Positions 8,028 through 17,056 of a stretch of DNA of 33,308 nucleotides are shown one piece after another. The position numbers and the translations under genes were made by a program. The number at the start of each line of letters is the position of its first letter. The stretch's first letter is position 1. The stretch lies in contig CALDZF010000267.1 in assembly GCA_937944165.1 (NCBI GenBank), positions 1 to 33,308 of the forward strand. Direction: 5' to 3'. The notes under the pieces were generated by a model, which was given only the letters and a program-made list of their open reading frames with translations, ran no database searches and was not told the origin of the DNA. Source of the DNA: an uncultured Rhizobiaceae group bacterium (GTDB lineage Bacteria > Pseudomonadota > Alphaproteobacteria > Rhizobiales > Rhizobiaceae).

Positions 8028-9368
8028 TTGGCTGATTTCGAACGCCTCATTCGTGGAGCTCTTGATAATCAAGATGCTTCTTCTGCGGAAGTAAGGAAGG
8101 TTGTTTATCAATCTTCCCGCAATGCTTTACAAAAAATTATAGATAATAACAGGTCGCTTACAGTTGAAGCTGTTATAGAACAAAAGCGTCAGCTTGAAGT
8201 TTCTATTGATTATATTGAAGCAGAATACACAGCGCCAAAGCCTGACCCCGTGGTTGCGCCTGTTGCTGAAACAATAGCACCAGTACCAGCAGGGGTAACA
8301 CCATCACAGCCAGTACAGCCAGTTGCGCAGGTCGAATCTGTCATCTTAGCAGAGGCGCCAACACCACAGCCAGCTCCTGTTGATATTCCGATTGGAGCAG
8401 AGCCTGAACAATCGAGCACTCCACCTCCTGTGGGAGAACTACCTAAAGTTGATCCGTCAGATCCTCTGTATGAAATTCAGCAAATTTTGGAGAGTACAAC
8501 GCCTAGCGCTGTTACACCTAGTGCCGCTCAGCCAGTTGTACATTCACAGACAGTTGCTCCTAATACTACTGCTGCGCCAAATATAGAACCCTCATTTGAA
8601 CAAGAAGTAGCCCCACAAGTAGATGCTACGCTTAACGACCCTGCCATTAATGTAGGTAATGAATATTATGAAGGAATAGGTTCTGATAATATTCCGCTTG
8701 GTTTCCAAAGGCGCAGAAAAACCCAAAAACGTTTTTTATGGACAATTATTGTCTTACTCATTTTAGGCCTTTTGGGTTGGATTGGTTATATTGCATACAT
8801 GGGAGCCGTGGATGGTTCTTTGCTAGGCCAAAAAGATAGTGATGGACCAAAGCTAAATCCTAATTCAGTTTCACGACAGGCAGATTCTGAAAATTATATT
8901 ACAGTTATTGATTCCACAGACTTATCTTCTCTTGTAATGGCAGGGCGTGGGAAGGCTGAAATTGTAAATCAGTTAAACTCTAACATGATTAGAATTAATT
9001 CCGAACGTGATGCATTAAATAGAGCAGAACCTGCGCAACCAATTTTGATAAAATTAAAGCCAGGCGTTCTAGAGCAAATTTCAGGCAAAGAAGTAACGAT
9101 AGAAGTATTCGCAAAATCAGGTGGTGGCGATACTGCCCATTTTGCAATTGGATGTGAGTTTGGCAATTTAACGGAATGTGGAAGGAAACGCTTCCTGGCT
9201 GGCTCTCAACCTAATGCATCTGTATTTGCCTTTCAGATGGATAAGATATCAGATAGCAATCAGGATATGTTTTTAACGCTAAGCACAGACACGACTAGCC
9301 AAGCATCGGTAACTGGCAAAGGTGATATTTTGGATATTGTATATATTCGATTAAGCGTTAACAATTAA
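8028..9368 (+). CDS. Uncharacterised single-pass membrane protein with Pro/Ala-rich linker
   Basis: The protein has 446 residues. Residues 1-70 are helical and charged (MADFERLIRGALDNQDASSAEVRKVVYQ onward). Residues ~70-190 are rich in Pro, Ala, Val and Gln and look disordered. A basic stretch (RRRKTQKR) precedes one TM helix at ~235-257, and about 190 C-terminal residues, probably beta-rich, follow outside the membrane (PILIKLKPGVLEQISGKEVTIEVFAKS, FAIGCEFGNLTECGRKRF). Two Cys near the CEFGNLTEC stretch could form a disulphide. I chose the TTG at 8028 because AAGGG at 8017-8021 is well placed and the N-terminal helix begins there. I recall similar unnamed proteins in other Hyphomicrobiales, but I do not recognise a function. 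It is a lone gene diverging from the nitronate monooxygenase gene. Confidence 0.75.
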   Translation: MADFERLIRGALDNQDASSAEVRKVVYQSSRNALQKIIDNNRSLTVEAVIEQKRQLEVSIDYIEAEYTAPKPDPVVAPVAETIAPVPAGVTPSQPVQPVAQVESVILAEAPTPQPAPVDIPIGAEPEQSSTPPPVGELPKVDPSDPLYEIQQILESTTPSAVTPSAAQPVVHSQTVAPNTTAAPNIEPSFEQEVAPQVDATLNDPAINVGNEYYEGIGSDNIPLGFQRRRKTQKRFLWTIIVLLILGLLGWIGYIAYMGAVDGSLLGQKDSDGPKLNPNSVSRQADSENYITVIDSTDLSSLVMAGRGKAEIVNQLNSNMIRINSERDALNRAEPAQPILIKLKPGVLEQISGKEVTIEVFAKSGGGDTAHFAIGCEFGNLTECGRKRFLAGSQPNASVFAFQMDKISDSNQDMFLTLSTDTTSQASVTGKGDILDIVYIRLSVNN

Positions 9369-9384
9369 GGTCTAAGTCCATATC

Positions 9385-10272
9385 CTAAGCGCCAAATTCA
9401 TTCAAGAAATCAGCGCCTGATCCTAATATTAACGGATCAGTCTTTATTATGGCGTTTTGATTTTTTCCTTCATAATCAAGCTTGGTTAAAAAATATCTGA
9501 TTGCGTTTAGCCGGGCACGGCGTTTGTCATTTGAACGAACAATAGTCCAGGGTGCGTCTTTTTTATGCGTATGTTCAAGCATGGTATTTCGCGCTTTGGT
9601 ATAGTCATCCCATTTGGAAAGTGCCTTGATATCAATAGGCGATAATTTCCAGGATTTAAGAGGGTTTTGGCGCCTGTCATGAAAACGCTTTAGCTGCATT
9701 TCTTGCCCGACATTGAGCCAAAACTTAAACAAATGAATACCATCTGATATGAGCATATCTTCAAATTGAGGAGCCTGTGTCAAAAAAAGCTTATGTTGTT
9801 GTGGTGAACAAAATCCCATAACAGGTTCAACGCCTGCCCGGTTATACCAAGAGCGATCAAACATCACCATTTCACCGTCACTTGGCAAGTGTTGAACATA
9901 ACGTTGGAAGTACCATTGCCCTCTTTCTGTGTCTGAAGGCTTGGATAAGGCAACAACGCGTGTATGACGAGGGTTTAAATATTCGCGAAATGCATTGATG
10001 GTACCTCCCTTGCCAGCCGCATCCCTGCCTTCAAAGACAATTACAATACGTTCGCCTGTTTTTTGTAACCAGGATTGAACTTTGCCTAATTCCAACTGTA
10101 GTGTTTCAAGCTCTTTTTCATAGGGTTTGCGTGACAATTTTTTTTCATACGGATACCCGCCACTTGAAAAAGCATTATCCTTGATTGCAGGTATTAGTTC
10201 ACGATCATCCAAGTCTATTTTAACAGCTTTGCCGTTTATGTTGATTGAGACTTGCGGGATATCGTGTGTCAT
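9385..10272 (-). CDS. ppk2: Polyphosphate kinase 2 family protein
   Basis: The protein has 295 residues. It carries the PPK2 signature: Walker [11 protein letters not shown] at 82-91, Walker B-like DRSWYNR at 139-145, and a lid region with [23 protein letters not shown]2 enzymes transfer phosphate between polyphosphate and nucleotides, and class I members mainly make NTPs from NDPs in the cytoplasm. The length and single domain match class I. The ATG at 10272 has only a weak purine-rich site (AAAGATG) upstream. It is divergent from phoR across 113 bases, so the two could share regulation and phosphate storage could be linked to the Pho response. Nucleotide preference (ADP or GDP) cannot be read from the sequence. 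Confidence 0.93.
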   Translation of the reverse strand: MTHDIPQVSININGKAVKIDLDDRELIPAIKDNAFSSGGYPYEKKLSRKPYEKELETLQLELGKVQSWLQKTGERIVIVFEGRDAAGKGGTINAFREYLNPRHTRVVALSKPSDTERGQWYFQRYVQHLPSDGEMVMFDRSWYNRAGVEPVMGFCSPQQHKLFLTQAPQFEDMLISDGIHLFKFWLNVGQEMQLKRFHDRRQNPLKSWKLSPIDIKALSKWDDYTKARNTMLEHTHKKDAPWTIVRSNDKRRARLNAIRYFLTKLDYEGKNQNAIIKTDPLILGSGADFLNEFGA

Positions 10273-10385
10273 GGTTTTTCATCTTTATATTGTTATAGTG
10301 TTGGAAAACATATTTAATATGAAAGTCAAAGCAAAACAAACGGGTTCTGGCATAATAGTATTTGATCTCAAACCAGTGACTAAAA

Positions 10386-11660
10386 ATGACTGATATAAAA
10401 TCCAAATATAATTTAAGTCCGCCTGAACAAGGTAATAGTGGCATTGTACTGGTTATAATTTTCACACTCTTCATCATAGCTTGTTTTATTGCCCCACAAC
10501 ACATCTGGTTCTTTTTTGCCGCTTTTATAATTGCGATAGGAAGTATGTATTATTTCAATTCTGCAAAAAGCGGGAACAAGGCTAACTTTGCAAATCCGCG
10601 TGGTAATGAAACCATAGTAAGTAAAGAAGCTTTGTCGCAGCAAAGGCTTGTCGAGGCACTGCAGTTTCCTGCATATATACTTGATAGTGCTGGAGGGGTA
10701 GTTTTTGCCAATAAGCCCAGCATTGCAGCGTTTGGAAAGTTTACCAATGGTGATAAGGTTTTTATTCGCTTTAGGCAGCCTGAATTACGAAAACTTATTG
10801 AAAAAGCACTGAGTTCAAAATCTTCGCTTACGGGTGAGTACAATGAGGCTAGACCAGCAGACCGTTGGTTTGCAGTTGAAATTGCGCCTATTTTCAATAA
10901 AAAAGGAACTAAAAGAAATCTATTTTTTCTTTTGGGGTTTCATGACTTAACCGAGGCAAAACGGACAGACCAAATGAGGTCGGATTTTATTGCAAATGCA
11001 AGTCACGAATTAAGGACACCGCTTGCTTCTTTAAAGGGCTATTTGGAAACCATTAAAGGGCCTGCGCGTAAAGATGAAAAAGCAATTCAAAAATTTACAG
11101 ACGTAATGCTTGATCAGGCAAAGCGTATGACCAGGCTTGTAAATGATTTGCTATCTTTGAGCAGAATAGAGATGCAATCGCATGTCCGCCCTTCGGAAAT
11201 AATCAATCTAAACGAAGTTATTATAAATGTGATTGACTCAGTGGAAGGCTTGGCCAAACATCTTGATGTCAGGATTGTATTTGAAGCCTCAAAAGCAGTG
11301 AATATCATTGGTGACAGGGATGAATTATTACAGGTCTTTGAAAATCTGATAGAAAACGCCTGTAAATATGGAGAAGAAGGCAAAGAAATTATCGTTGCGC
11401 TGGAAAGAGACGATACAACCAAATCAGTAATAGCTTCGGTTAAAGATTTTGGACCAGGAATTGCACTTGAGCATCAACATAGAATTACAGAACGGTTTTA
11501 TCGTGTTGATATTGCGCGTAGCCGGGAAAAACAGGGTACTGGTTTGGGGTTGGCAATCGTAAAGCATATTTTAAATCGCCATACTACCAGACTTGAAATA
11601 CAGTCTGCGCCTGATGAAGGTGCTAAATTTTTAATCAGGTTTCCACTCGCGGATAAATAA
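10386..11660 (+). CDS. phoR: Phosphate regulon sensor histidine kinase PhoR
   Basis: The protein has 424 residues. Two TM helices at ~19-36 and ~39-56 are separated by only a few residues, so it has almost no periplasmic sensor, as expected for PhoR. A PAS-like domain (~85-185) follows, then HisKA with SHELRTPLASLKGY (phospho-acceptor His207). The HATPase has the N box ENLIENACKYG, the G1 box KDFGPGIA and the G2 box GTGLGLAIVKH. It phosphorylates PhoB (gene at 17774) under phosphate limitation and is held in check through PstSCAB-PhoU. It heads the pst cluster, 176 bases before pstS. The ATG at 10386 lacks a clear ribosome site, so expression may be low. It is divergent from ppk2. Confidence 0.95.
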   Translation: MTDIKSKYNLSPPEQGNSGIVLVIIFTLFIIACFIAPQHIWFFFAAFIIAIGSMYYFNSAKSGNKANFANPRGNETIVSKEALSQQRLVEALQFPAYILDSAGGVVFANKPSIAAFGKFTNGDKVFIRFRQPELRKLIEKALSSKSSLTGEYNEARPADRWFAVEIAPIFNKKGTKRNLFFLLGFHDLTEAKRTDQMRSDFIANASHELRTPLASLKGYLETIKGPARKDEKAIQKFTDVMLDQAKRMTRLVNDLLSLSRIEMQSHVRPSEIINLNEVIINVIDSVEGLAKHLDVRIVFEASKAVNIIGDRDELLQVFENLIENACKYGEEGKEIIVALERDDTTKSVIASVKDFGPGIALEHQHRITERFYRVDIARSREKQGTGLGLAIVKHILNRHTTRLEIQSAPDEGAKFLIRFPLADK

Positions 11661-11712
11661 ATTTATGCTACTGTTGATAATCAAAATTAATATTATAAAT
11701 CAATAAGATGAT

Positions 11713-11732
11713 TTGTCATAAAACTATATCAT
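11713..11732 (+). promoter_or_regulatory. Possible imperfect Pho box upstream of pstS
   Basis: TTGTCAT (11713-11719) matches six of seven bases of the PhoB half-site CTGTCAT. A second, weaker repeat, ATATCAT, lies at 11726-11732. The spacing between repeats is 13 rather than the canonical 11, so the match is partial. The position in the 176-bp gap between phoR and pstS is where a PhoB site would be expected. Confidence 0.35.
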
Positions 11733-11836
11733 AGATTGAGTACTCTACATGATGAGGGAGGCGGGTGCTTTCTTCAACGCCATAAATATCAATGTTAGTT
11801 TTAACATAATGCAATCGTTATACACGGGAGATTAAA

Positions 11837-12877
11837 ATGAAATTTACCAAATTCATGGGTCTGGTGTCAGGCACGGCACTTTTAATGACAACAGCAATTG
11901 GATCAGCACATGCTCGTGATCAAATTCAGATTGTTGGTTCATCAACAGTTTTCCCGTTCTCAACATCTGTTGCAGAACAATTTGGGCAAAAGACTTCTTT
12001 TAAAACACCTGTCGTTGAATCAACCGGTTCTGGTGGTGGAATGAAGCTATTTTGTTCAGGTGTTGGTGAAGGCTCACCTGATATTACAAATGCTTCTCGC
12101 CGTATCAAAGAAAATGAATTCAAGCTTTGCTTGGAAAACGGTGTGACACCTGTTGAAGTTCAAATTGGTTTCGATGGTATTGTTTTGGCAAATGCCAAGC
12201 AGGGACCCGATCTTAGTATTACTCGTCAGCAAATATTTCTGGCACTTGCAAAAGAAATTCCTGACGCATCAGGTAAAATGATCGCAAATCCGTACAAGAC
12301 TTGGGCAGATGTAGACCCATCACTTCCAAATATTAAAATTGAAGTACTTGGCCCGCCACCAACATCTGGCACACGCGATGCTTTTGCTGAAATAGCACTT
12401 GAAGGCGGGGCTGCAAAGATTGCAACTTTGGCAGCACTTAAAAAGTCTGACAAAAATGCATTCAAGAAAATCGCCCATGCAATAAGAGAAGATGGCGCTT
12501 ATGTTGAAGCTGGTGAAAATGATAATTTGATTATTCAAAAACTAGAAGCAAATTCTAATGCCTTTGGCGTGTTTGGTTTCTCATTCCTTGATCAAAATGG
12601 AGACAAGGTAAAGGGTGCAACTGTAAATGGTGTTGAGCCAGAATTTGAAAATATCGCCGCTGGTGATTATGATATCTCACGTTCCCTATACTTTTATGTA
12701 AAAAAAGAGCATGTCGGCGTTATCCCTGGTATTGAAGAATTTGTAACTGAATTTACAGATGAAGATACTTGGGGTGAAGAGGGATACCTTGCAGATAAAG
12801 GTCTTATTCCGCTACCAGATGATGAGCGAGAAACAATTGCTGAATCTGCAGTTGCCATGACACCAATGTCTTTTTAA
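11837..12877 (+). CDS. pstS: Phosphate ABC transporter substrate-binding protein PstS
   Basis: The protein has 346 residues. It begins with a Sec signal peptide (MKFTKFMGLVSGTALLMTTA) with likely cleavage after AHA at residue 26. The mature N-terminus QIQIVGSSTVFPFS is the phosphate-binding loop, followed by ESTGSGGGMKLFC and GPPPTSGTRDAF, the other ligand loops of PstS. It binds orthophosphate in the periplasm and delivers it to PstC/PstA. The start ATG has GGGAG at 11826-11830. The gene is followed by a hairpin at 12903-12932, which may keep pstS transcript levels above those of pstC, as is common for binding proteins. Regulation by PhoB is expected; the candidate box is weak. Confidence 0.96.
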   Translation: MKFTKFMGLVSGTALLMTTAIGSAHARDQIQIVGSSTVFPFSTSVAEQFGQKTSFKTPVVESTGSGGGMKLFCSGVGEGSPDITNASRRIKENEFKLCLENGVTPVEVQIGFDGIVLANAKQGPDLSITRQQIFLALAKEIPDASGKMIANPYKTWADVDPSLPNIKIEVLGPPPTSGTRDAFAEIALEGGAAKIATLAALKKSDKNAFKKIAHAIREDGAYVEAGENDNLIIQKLEANSNAFGVFGFSFLDQNGDKVKGATVNGVEPEFENIAAGDYDISRSLYFYVKKEHVGVIPGIEEFVTEFTDEDTWGEEGYLADKGLIPLPDDERETIAESAVAMTPMSF

Positions 12878-12902
12878 GCATCAAGCTAATCCACAAGTTT
12901 AT

Positions 12903-12936
12903 ACCGTCCGAAGTTACTTTTCTTTGGGCGGTTAAC
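12903..12936 (+). terminator. Hairpin between pstS and pstC (attenuator or mRNA stabiliser)
   Basis: ACCGTCC (12903-12909) pairs with GGGCGGT (12926-12932), with one G-T pair. An inner extension of GAAG (12910-12913) with CTTT (12922-12925) leaves an 8-base loop. The following TTAACGTTTTTAG is a poor T-run, so partial termination or 3'-end protection of pstS mRNA is more likely than full termination. Confidence 0.5.
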
Positions 12937-13000
12937 GTTTTTAGCGGTAAAGATTTTCGCAATGGTAAAGTTGAAAAACTGATTAGGGGAAGCTTTTGCA

Positions 13001-14392
13001 ATGGCCTTATATATTCTAGGCGCTTTGTTAATAATTGCGAGCATAGCTTTTGTTATCGGCCGTACAAAAGCTTTGGCTATTTGTGGCAATAATGTCTCCT
13101 CATTGCATTCCCGCCCTATTTATCACGGTGCATTTCTTTCTATTTGTGCTGCTGTTCCGTCGTTTATTTTTATTGTAGCATGGACAGTTTTTTCTGGAAG
13201 CGTAATCAATAGTATTGTCAAAAGCAGGTTTGCTGAACAATTATCGGCTATGGGTCTACCTCAGGTTGAGGCAGTTTTGCGTGATGCTAAGGCTTTGGCT
13301 TTTGGCGGACTTGTTGGGTTTAAAGACGACTTGAAAGTAAGCGCAAGTGAGGCTTATTCATCCTTACAATCAACCAGTGATTTATTATTATTGGCTTGTG
13401 TTGTGTTGCTGGTTGTAATTGGGTCTGTTTATGGATTTAAGCAAATTACCCCTGCATTTAGAACCAGACATCGCGTTGAGAAGTTTGTTTTGGCCTTATT
13501 AGCGGCGTGTTCATTGGTCGCAATTCTCACTACTGTTGGAATTATCTTATCACTTATATTTGAATCCATTCGGTTTTTTGAAAAGGTTCCATTTTTTGAT
13601 TTTCTGTTCGGATATCACTGGTCGCCACAAAATGCCTTTGAAGGTGCTGGCGGGACATCATTATCAGATGATAATTCCAGAATATTTGGTGCTATTCCGC
13701 TCTTTACAGGTACATTCCTGATTACATTTATAGCAATTGCAGTTGCAGCTCCTTTTGGACTTATGTCAGCCATCTATATGTCGGATTATGCCAGCCTAAA
13801 GTTTCGTGCTTACGCAAAACCTGCGCTTGAGGTTTTAGCTGGCATTCCAACAGTTGCGTATGGATTTTTCGCCGCTCTGACTATCGCACCTGCTATCAGA
13901 GGGTGGGGAGAAGCAATAGGACTTTCTGTTTCATCAGAGTCTGCACTGGCAGCAGGCTTGGTCATGGGTATCATGATTATTCCATTTGTTTTGTCATTAT
14001 CAGATGATGTTATTAACGCTGTTCCTCAGTCTTTGCGCGATGGTTCTTATGCTATGGGCGCAACCAAATCAGAAACGATTAGAAAAGTTGTTCTACCTGC
14101 TGCGCTACCTGGAATTGTTGCAGCGCTTTTATTAGCGATATCGCGTGCTGTTGGTGAAACCATGATTGTAGTGATGGCGGCAGGTCTTGCTGCCAATTTG
14201 ACCATAAACCCATTGGAAGCTGTGACAACTGTGACTGTTCAAATTGTAACCCTTCTTCAAGGTGACCAAGAGTTTGACAGTGCAAAAACTCTGGCAGCAT
14301 TTGCCTTGGGCTTGGTACTATTTGTAATTACGCTTTGTCTCAATATCATTGCATTGCGTGTTGTTCAAAAATACAGGGAACAATATGACTGA
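13001..14392 (+). CDS. pstC: Phosphate ABC transporter permease PstC
   Basis: The protein has 463 residues, longer than the ~320 of E. coli PstC but in line with the long alphaproteobacterial form, which has extra N-terminal TM helices and a periplasmic segment (~65-120). The C-terminal half holds the MetI-like permease core, with AGIPTVAYGFFAALT and the EAA-loop region YAMGATKSETIRKVVLPAALPGI that contacts PstB. With PstA it forms the inner-membrane channel. The start ATG is preceded by AGGGGAAG at 12985-12992. The stop codon overlaps the pstA start by 8 bases, which suggests translational coupling. The gap to pstS is 123 bases and contains a hairpin. Confidence 0.94.
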   Translation: MALYILGALLIIASIAFVIGRTKALAICGNNVSSLHSRPIYHGAFLSICAAVPSFIFIVAWTVFSGSVINSIVKSRFAEQLSAMGLPQVEAVLRDAKALAFGGLVGFKDDLKVSASEAYSSLQSTSDLLLLACVVLLVVIGSVYGFKQITPAFRTRHRVEKFVLALLAACSLVAILTTVGIILSLIFESIRFFEKVPFFDFLFGYHWSPQNAFEGAGGTSLSDDNSRIFGAIPLFTGTFLITFIAIAVAAPFGLMSAIYMSDYASLKFRAYAKPALEVLAGIPTVAYGFFAALTIAPAIRGWGEAIGLSVSSESALAAGLVMGIMIIPFVLSLSDDVINAVPQSLRDGSYAMGATKSETIRKVVLPAALPGIVAALLLAISRAVGETMIVVMAAGLAANLTINPLEAVTTVTVQIVTLLQGDQEFDSAKTLAAFALGLVLFVITLCLNIIALRVVQKYREQYD

Positions 14393-16196
14393 TATATCAG
14401 CAGATACACAAACAAAGCGAAATAAAGTTGCTTACCAAGCACGGCTGCGAAAACGCTATGCCGCAGAAAGTCGTTTTAAGTTTATGGGTCTAGGCGCAAT
14501 ACTTGTATCAATCGCATTCTTAATCATTTTGCTTTCGACTTTTATTTCAACAGGGCTGCCGGCGTTTACTTATAATTACATTTCACTGCCAGTCGACTTA
14601 ACTTCGATTGACCGTACAAAATTTGAACAGACTGTAAGTTTTAATCAGAATTTAAAGGAAGGCGAGAAAGCTAAACGTTATCCTGATTTTCGTAAACCTG
14701 TTGTAAAAAGCCTTTATGAAAAACTCCCATTTTTAAGCAGTCGCAAAGATAAAAAAATTGCTCGTCAAGTTGTAACAGATGTTTCAGGTGTGCTCTTAAA
14801 AGACTACGTTGTCGAAAACCCTAGCTTGGCGGGCACAAAATTCGACCATGAGTTTCTGGTTTCAGATTTTGTTGATCTTTATCTCAAAGGGTTGACCGCT
14901 GAAACGGTTTCAGAAACGCCTGATAATAAATTATCATTTATCCAAAACGATGATGAATTCAAAATAACTGCTGATGGTGATGTTTTTACGAAGCCATTGC
15001 AGGAAATAAAATTAATATTGGCCGAGCGAGCAGAGCGTATCAATCGCCGGATCTTTGACATTAAATTTGCTTTGGAAAATCAACTATCAATCTCAAATGC
15101 TAATGAAAGTACCAGTGCAGTTGCAAAAGCAAATGCCAACATTGAGAGTTTAAAGTCAGAACTTGAAGCTGAAACTTCAAAATACGATGAGCTCATAAAA
15201 CGCAGCAACGCCCTTGAGGGCGAAGAAGTTCTGGACGCTAATATGCCATCGCTCTTAATTGATGCGAATGGTGGGACGCTGAAAGTTTCAAAAATTTCCA
15301 AAAACGAGGCGATAGCAACTGCAATTATCCCTATGCAAAATAATGATGTTGTTGATGCGGGTAGCTGGACAATGAAATTTATTGCTGAGGCTGAATCAAA
15401 TCGAAAATTTAAAGATAAGCAAGTTGCCGCTATGGATCTTTTAGTAGGCGAGGGAATTATTACGAAACGTTTTGCCAGTGTGTTCTTTTCAAATGGCGAT
15501 AGTCGCGAACCAGAGATGGCTGGTGTATGGGGCGCGGTTGTCGGTTCATTTTTTACAATGCTCGTGACGCTGTTTTTATCATTCCCATTAGGTGTTGCTG
15601 CCGCAGTATATCTTGAAGAATTTGCTGCAAAAAACAAGATAACCGATTTGATTGAAGTCAATATTAATAATCTTGCGGCGGTTCCCTCAATTGTGTTTGG
15701 TTTGCTCGGGCTTGCCGTGTTTTTGAACTTCTTTGAATTGCCGCGTTCTGCGCCTGTCGTGGGTGGCATGGTCTTAGCGCTTATGACATTGCCAGTGGTG
15801 ATTATTGCTTCTCGAACTGCACTTAAATCCGTACCACCTTCGATACGGGAAGCCGCGCTTGGTGTGGGAGCGTCGAAATTACAAGCTGTTTTTCATCATG
15901 TTTTGCCGTTGGCAATGCCTGGAATTTTAACAGGGGCAATTATTGGCATGGCACGTGCTTTAGGTGAAACGGCACCGCTTCTCATGATTGGTATGGTGGC
16001 TTTTGTGGTGGATATTCCTGGCGGCTTTACGGACCCGTCTACGGTATTGCCTGTGCAAGTATATTTATGGGCTGATGCACCTGAACCAGGTTTTCAACAA
16101 AAGACTGCAGCAGCTATTATGGTATTGCTTGGGTTCTTGGTCGTTATGAACGCAGTTGCGGTTATTTTACGCAAACGCTTTGAGCGACGTTGGTAG
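14385..16196 (+). CDS. pstA: Phosphate ABC transporter permease PstA with very large periplasmic insertion
   Basis: The protein has 603 residues, about twice the length of E. coli PstA (296). TM1 is at ~33-56. About 325 residues follow before the next TM (~382-410), and the permease core then runs to the end with the EAA loop EAALGVGASKLQAVFHHVLP at 489-508. The insertion occupies the place of the DUF3333-type region of alphaproteobacterial PstA but appears larger. It includes a charged, coiled-coil-like stretch at ~205-278 and should lie in the periplasm. ATG 14385 has AGGGAA at 14375-14380 and overlaps the pstC stop (TGA 14390-14392). An earlier in-frame ATG at 14349 has no ribosome site and lies well inside pstC. 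Confidence 0.94.
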   Translation: MTDISADTQTKRNKVAYQARLRKRYAAESRFKFMGLGAILVSIAFLIILLSTFISTGLPAFTYNYISLPVDLTSIDRTKFEQTVSFNQNLKEGEKAKRYPDFRKPVVKSLYEKLPFLSSRKDKKIARQVVTDVSGVLLKDYVVENPSLAGTKFDHEFLVSDFVDLYLKGLTAETVSETPDNKLSFIQNDDEFKITADGDVFTKPLQEIKLILAERAERINRRIFDIKFALENQLSISNANESTSAVAKANANIESLKSELEAETSKYDELIKRSNALEGEEVLDANMPSLLIDANGGTLKVSKISKNEAIATAIIPMQNNDVVDAGSWTMKFIAEAESNRKFKDKQVAAMDLLVGEGIITKRFASVFFSNGDSREPEMAGVWGAVVGSFFTMLVTLFLSFPLGVAAAVYLEEFAAKNKITDLIEVNINNLAAVPSIVFGLLGLAVFLNFFELPRSAPVVGGMVLALMTLPVVIIASRTALKSVPPSIREAALGVGASKLQAVFHHVLPLAMPGILTGAIIGMARALGETAPLLMIGMVAFVVDIPGGFTDPSTVLPVQVYLWADAPEPGFQQKTAAAIMVLLGFLVVMNAVAVILRKRFERRW

Positions 16197-16254
16197 AAAC
16201 GATAATGAATATCAAGTAATTAAAAGAAAATGACAGGAAGATGCGTTAATTCAA

Positions 16255-17022
16255 ATGGAACAAACTGAAATTAAAATGTCAGGCAAGGATGTTTCTGTTT
16301 CTTATGGAGAGAAACAAGCGTTGTTTGATGTCAATCTGGATATTCCCGCCAAACAGGTTACTGCATTAATTGGCCCTTCTGGTTGTGGTAAGTCCACTTT
16401 CTTAAGATGCCTTAACCGCATGAATGATACCATTGATATTTGCAAAGTGTCTGGTGATATAAGACTTGATAATCAAGACATTTATCACCGTGATATTGAT
16501 GTAGTGGAATTACGTGCACGTGTAGGAATGGTTTTCCAAAAACCTAATCCGTTTCCAAAGTCAATTTTTGAAAATGTTGGTTATGGTCCTAAAATACACG
16601 GGCTGGCAAATGGCAAGGCTGAACTGGAAGAAATTGTTGTAAAAAGCCTTCAAAGAGCGGGTCTGTTTGAGGAAGTAAAAGACCGTCTTTATGAGCCTGG
16701 TACAGGCCTTTCAGGCGGACAACAGCAAAGACTTTGTATTGCGCGGGCAATTGCAGTTAGCCCCGAAGTTATCTTGATGGACGAGCCATGCTCTGCACTC
16801 GACCCAATTGCGACCGCCAAGGTTGAGGAGTTAATCGATGAATTACGTGAGAACTACACGATTGTTATAGTAACGCACTCTATGCAGCAGGCAGCGCGTG
16901 TTTCACAACAAACAGCAATGTTTCACTTGGGTTATCTTGTTGAGGTCGATGACACAGATACAATGTTTACAAATCCAAGTGATAAAAAAACCCAAGACTA
17001 TATTACTGGTCGGTATGGCTAG
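16255..17022 (+). CDS. pstB: Phosphate ABC transporter ATP-binding protein PstB
   Basis: The protein has 255 residues. It shows all ABC ATPase motifs: Walker [10 protein letters not shown] at 40-48, signature LSGGQQQR at 152-159, Walker B VILMDEP at 172-178, and the H-loop His near 208 (IVTHS). [16 protein letters not shown] is the PstB-specific Q-loop region. It energises phosphate import from the cytoplasmic face of PstC/PstA. The nearest good ribosome site, AGGAAG at 16235-16240, is 14 bases from the ATG, unusually far. A minimal ATG-CGT-TAA reading frame (16241-16249) sits in between. The in-frame codons upstream hold no better start before a TGA at 16231-16233. Confidence 0.96.
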   Translation: MEQTEIKMSGKDVSVSYGEKQALFDVNLDIPAKQVTALIGPSGCGKSTFLRCLNRMNDTIDICKVSGDIRLDNQDIYHRDIDVVELRARVGMVFQKPNPFPKSIFENVGYGPKIHGLANGKAELEEIVVKSLQRAGLFEEVKDRLYEPGTGLSGGQQQRLCIARAIAVSPEVILMDEPCSALDPIATAKVEELIDELRENYTIVIVTHSMQQAARVSQQTAMFHLGYLVEVDDTDTMFTNPSDKKTQDYITGRYG

Positions 17023-17056
17023 TCAGATTCAGGCTCAAACAAAGGATAAAACTATC

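Noticed and set aside
10273-10385. A canonical Pho box in the ppk2-phoR divergent region
   Set aside because: No two CTGTCAT-like repeats at 11-base spacing were found by eye.
15080-15769. Long antisense frame within pstA, and a similar one within the RND gene at 24316-24801
   Set aside because: Both lie wholly opposite well-supported genes and show no ribosome site or family features.
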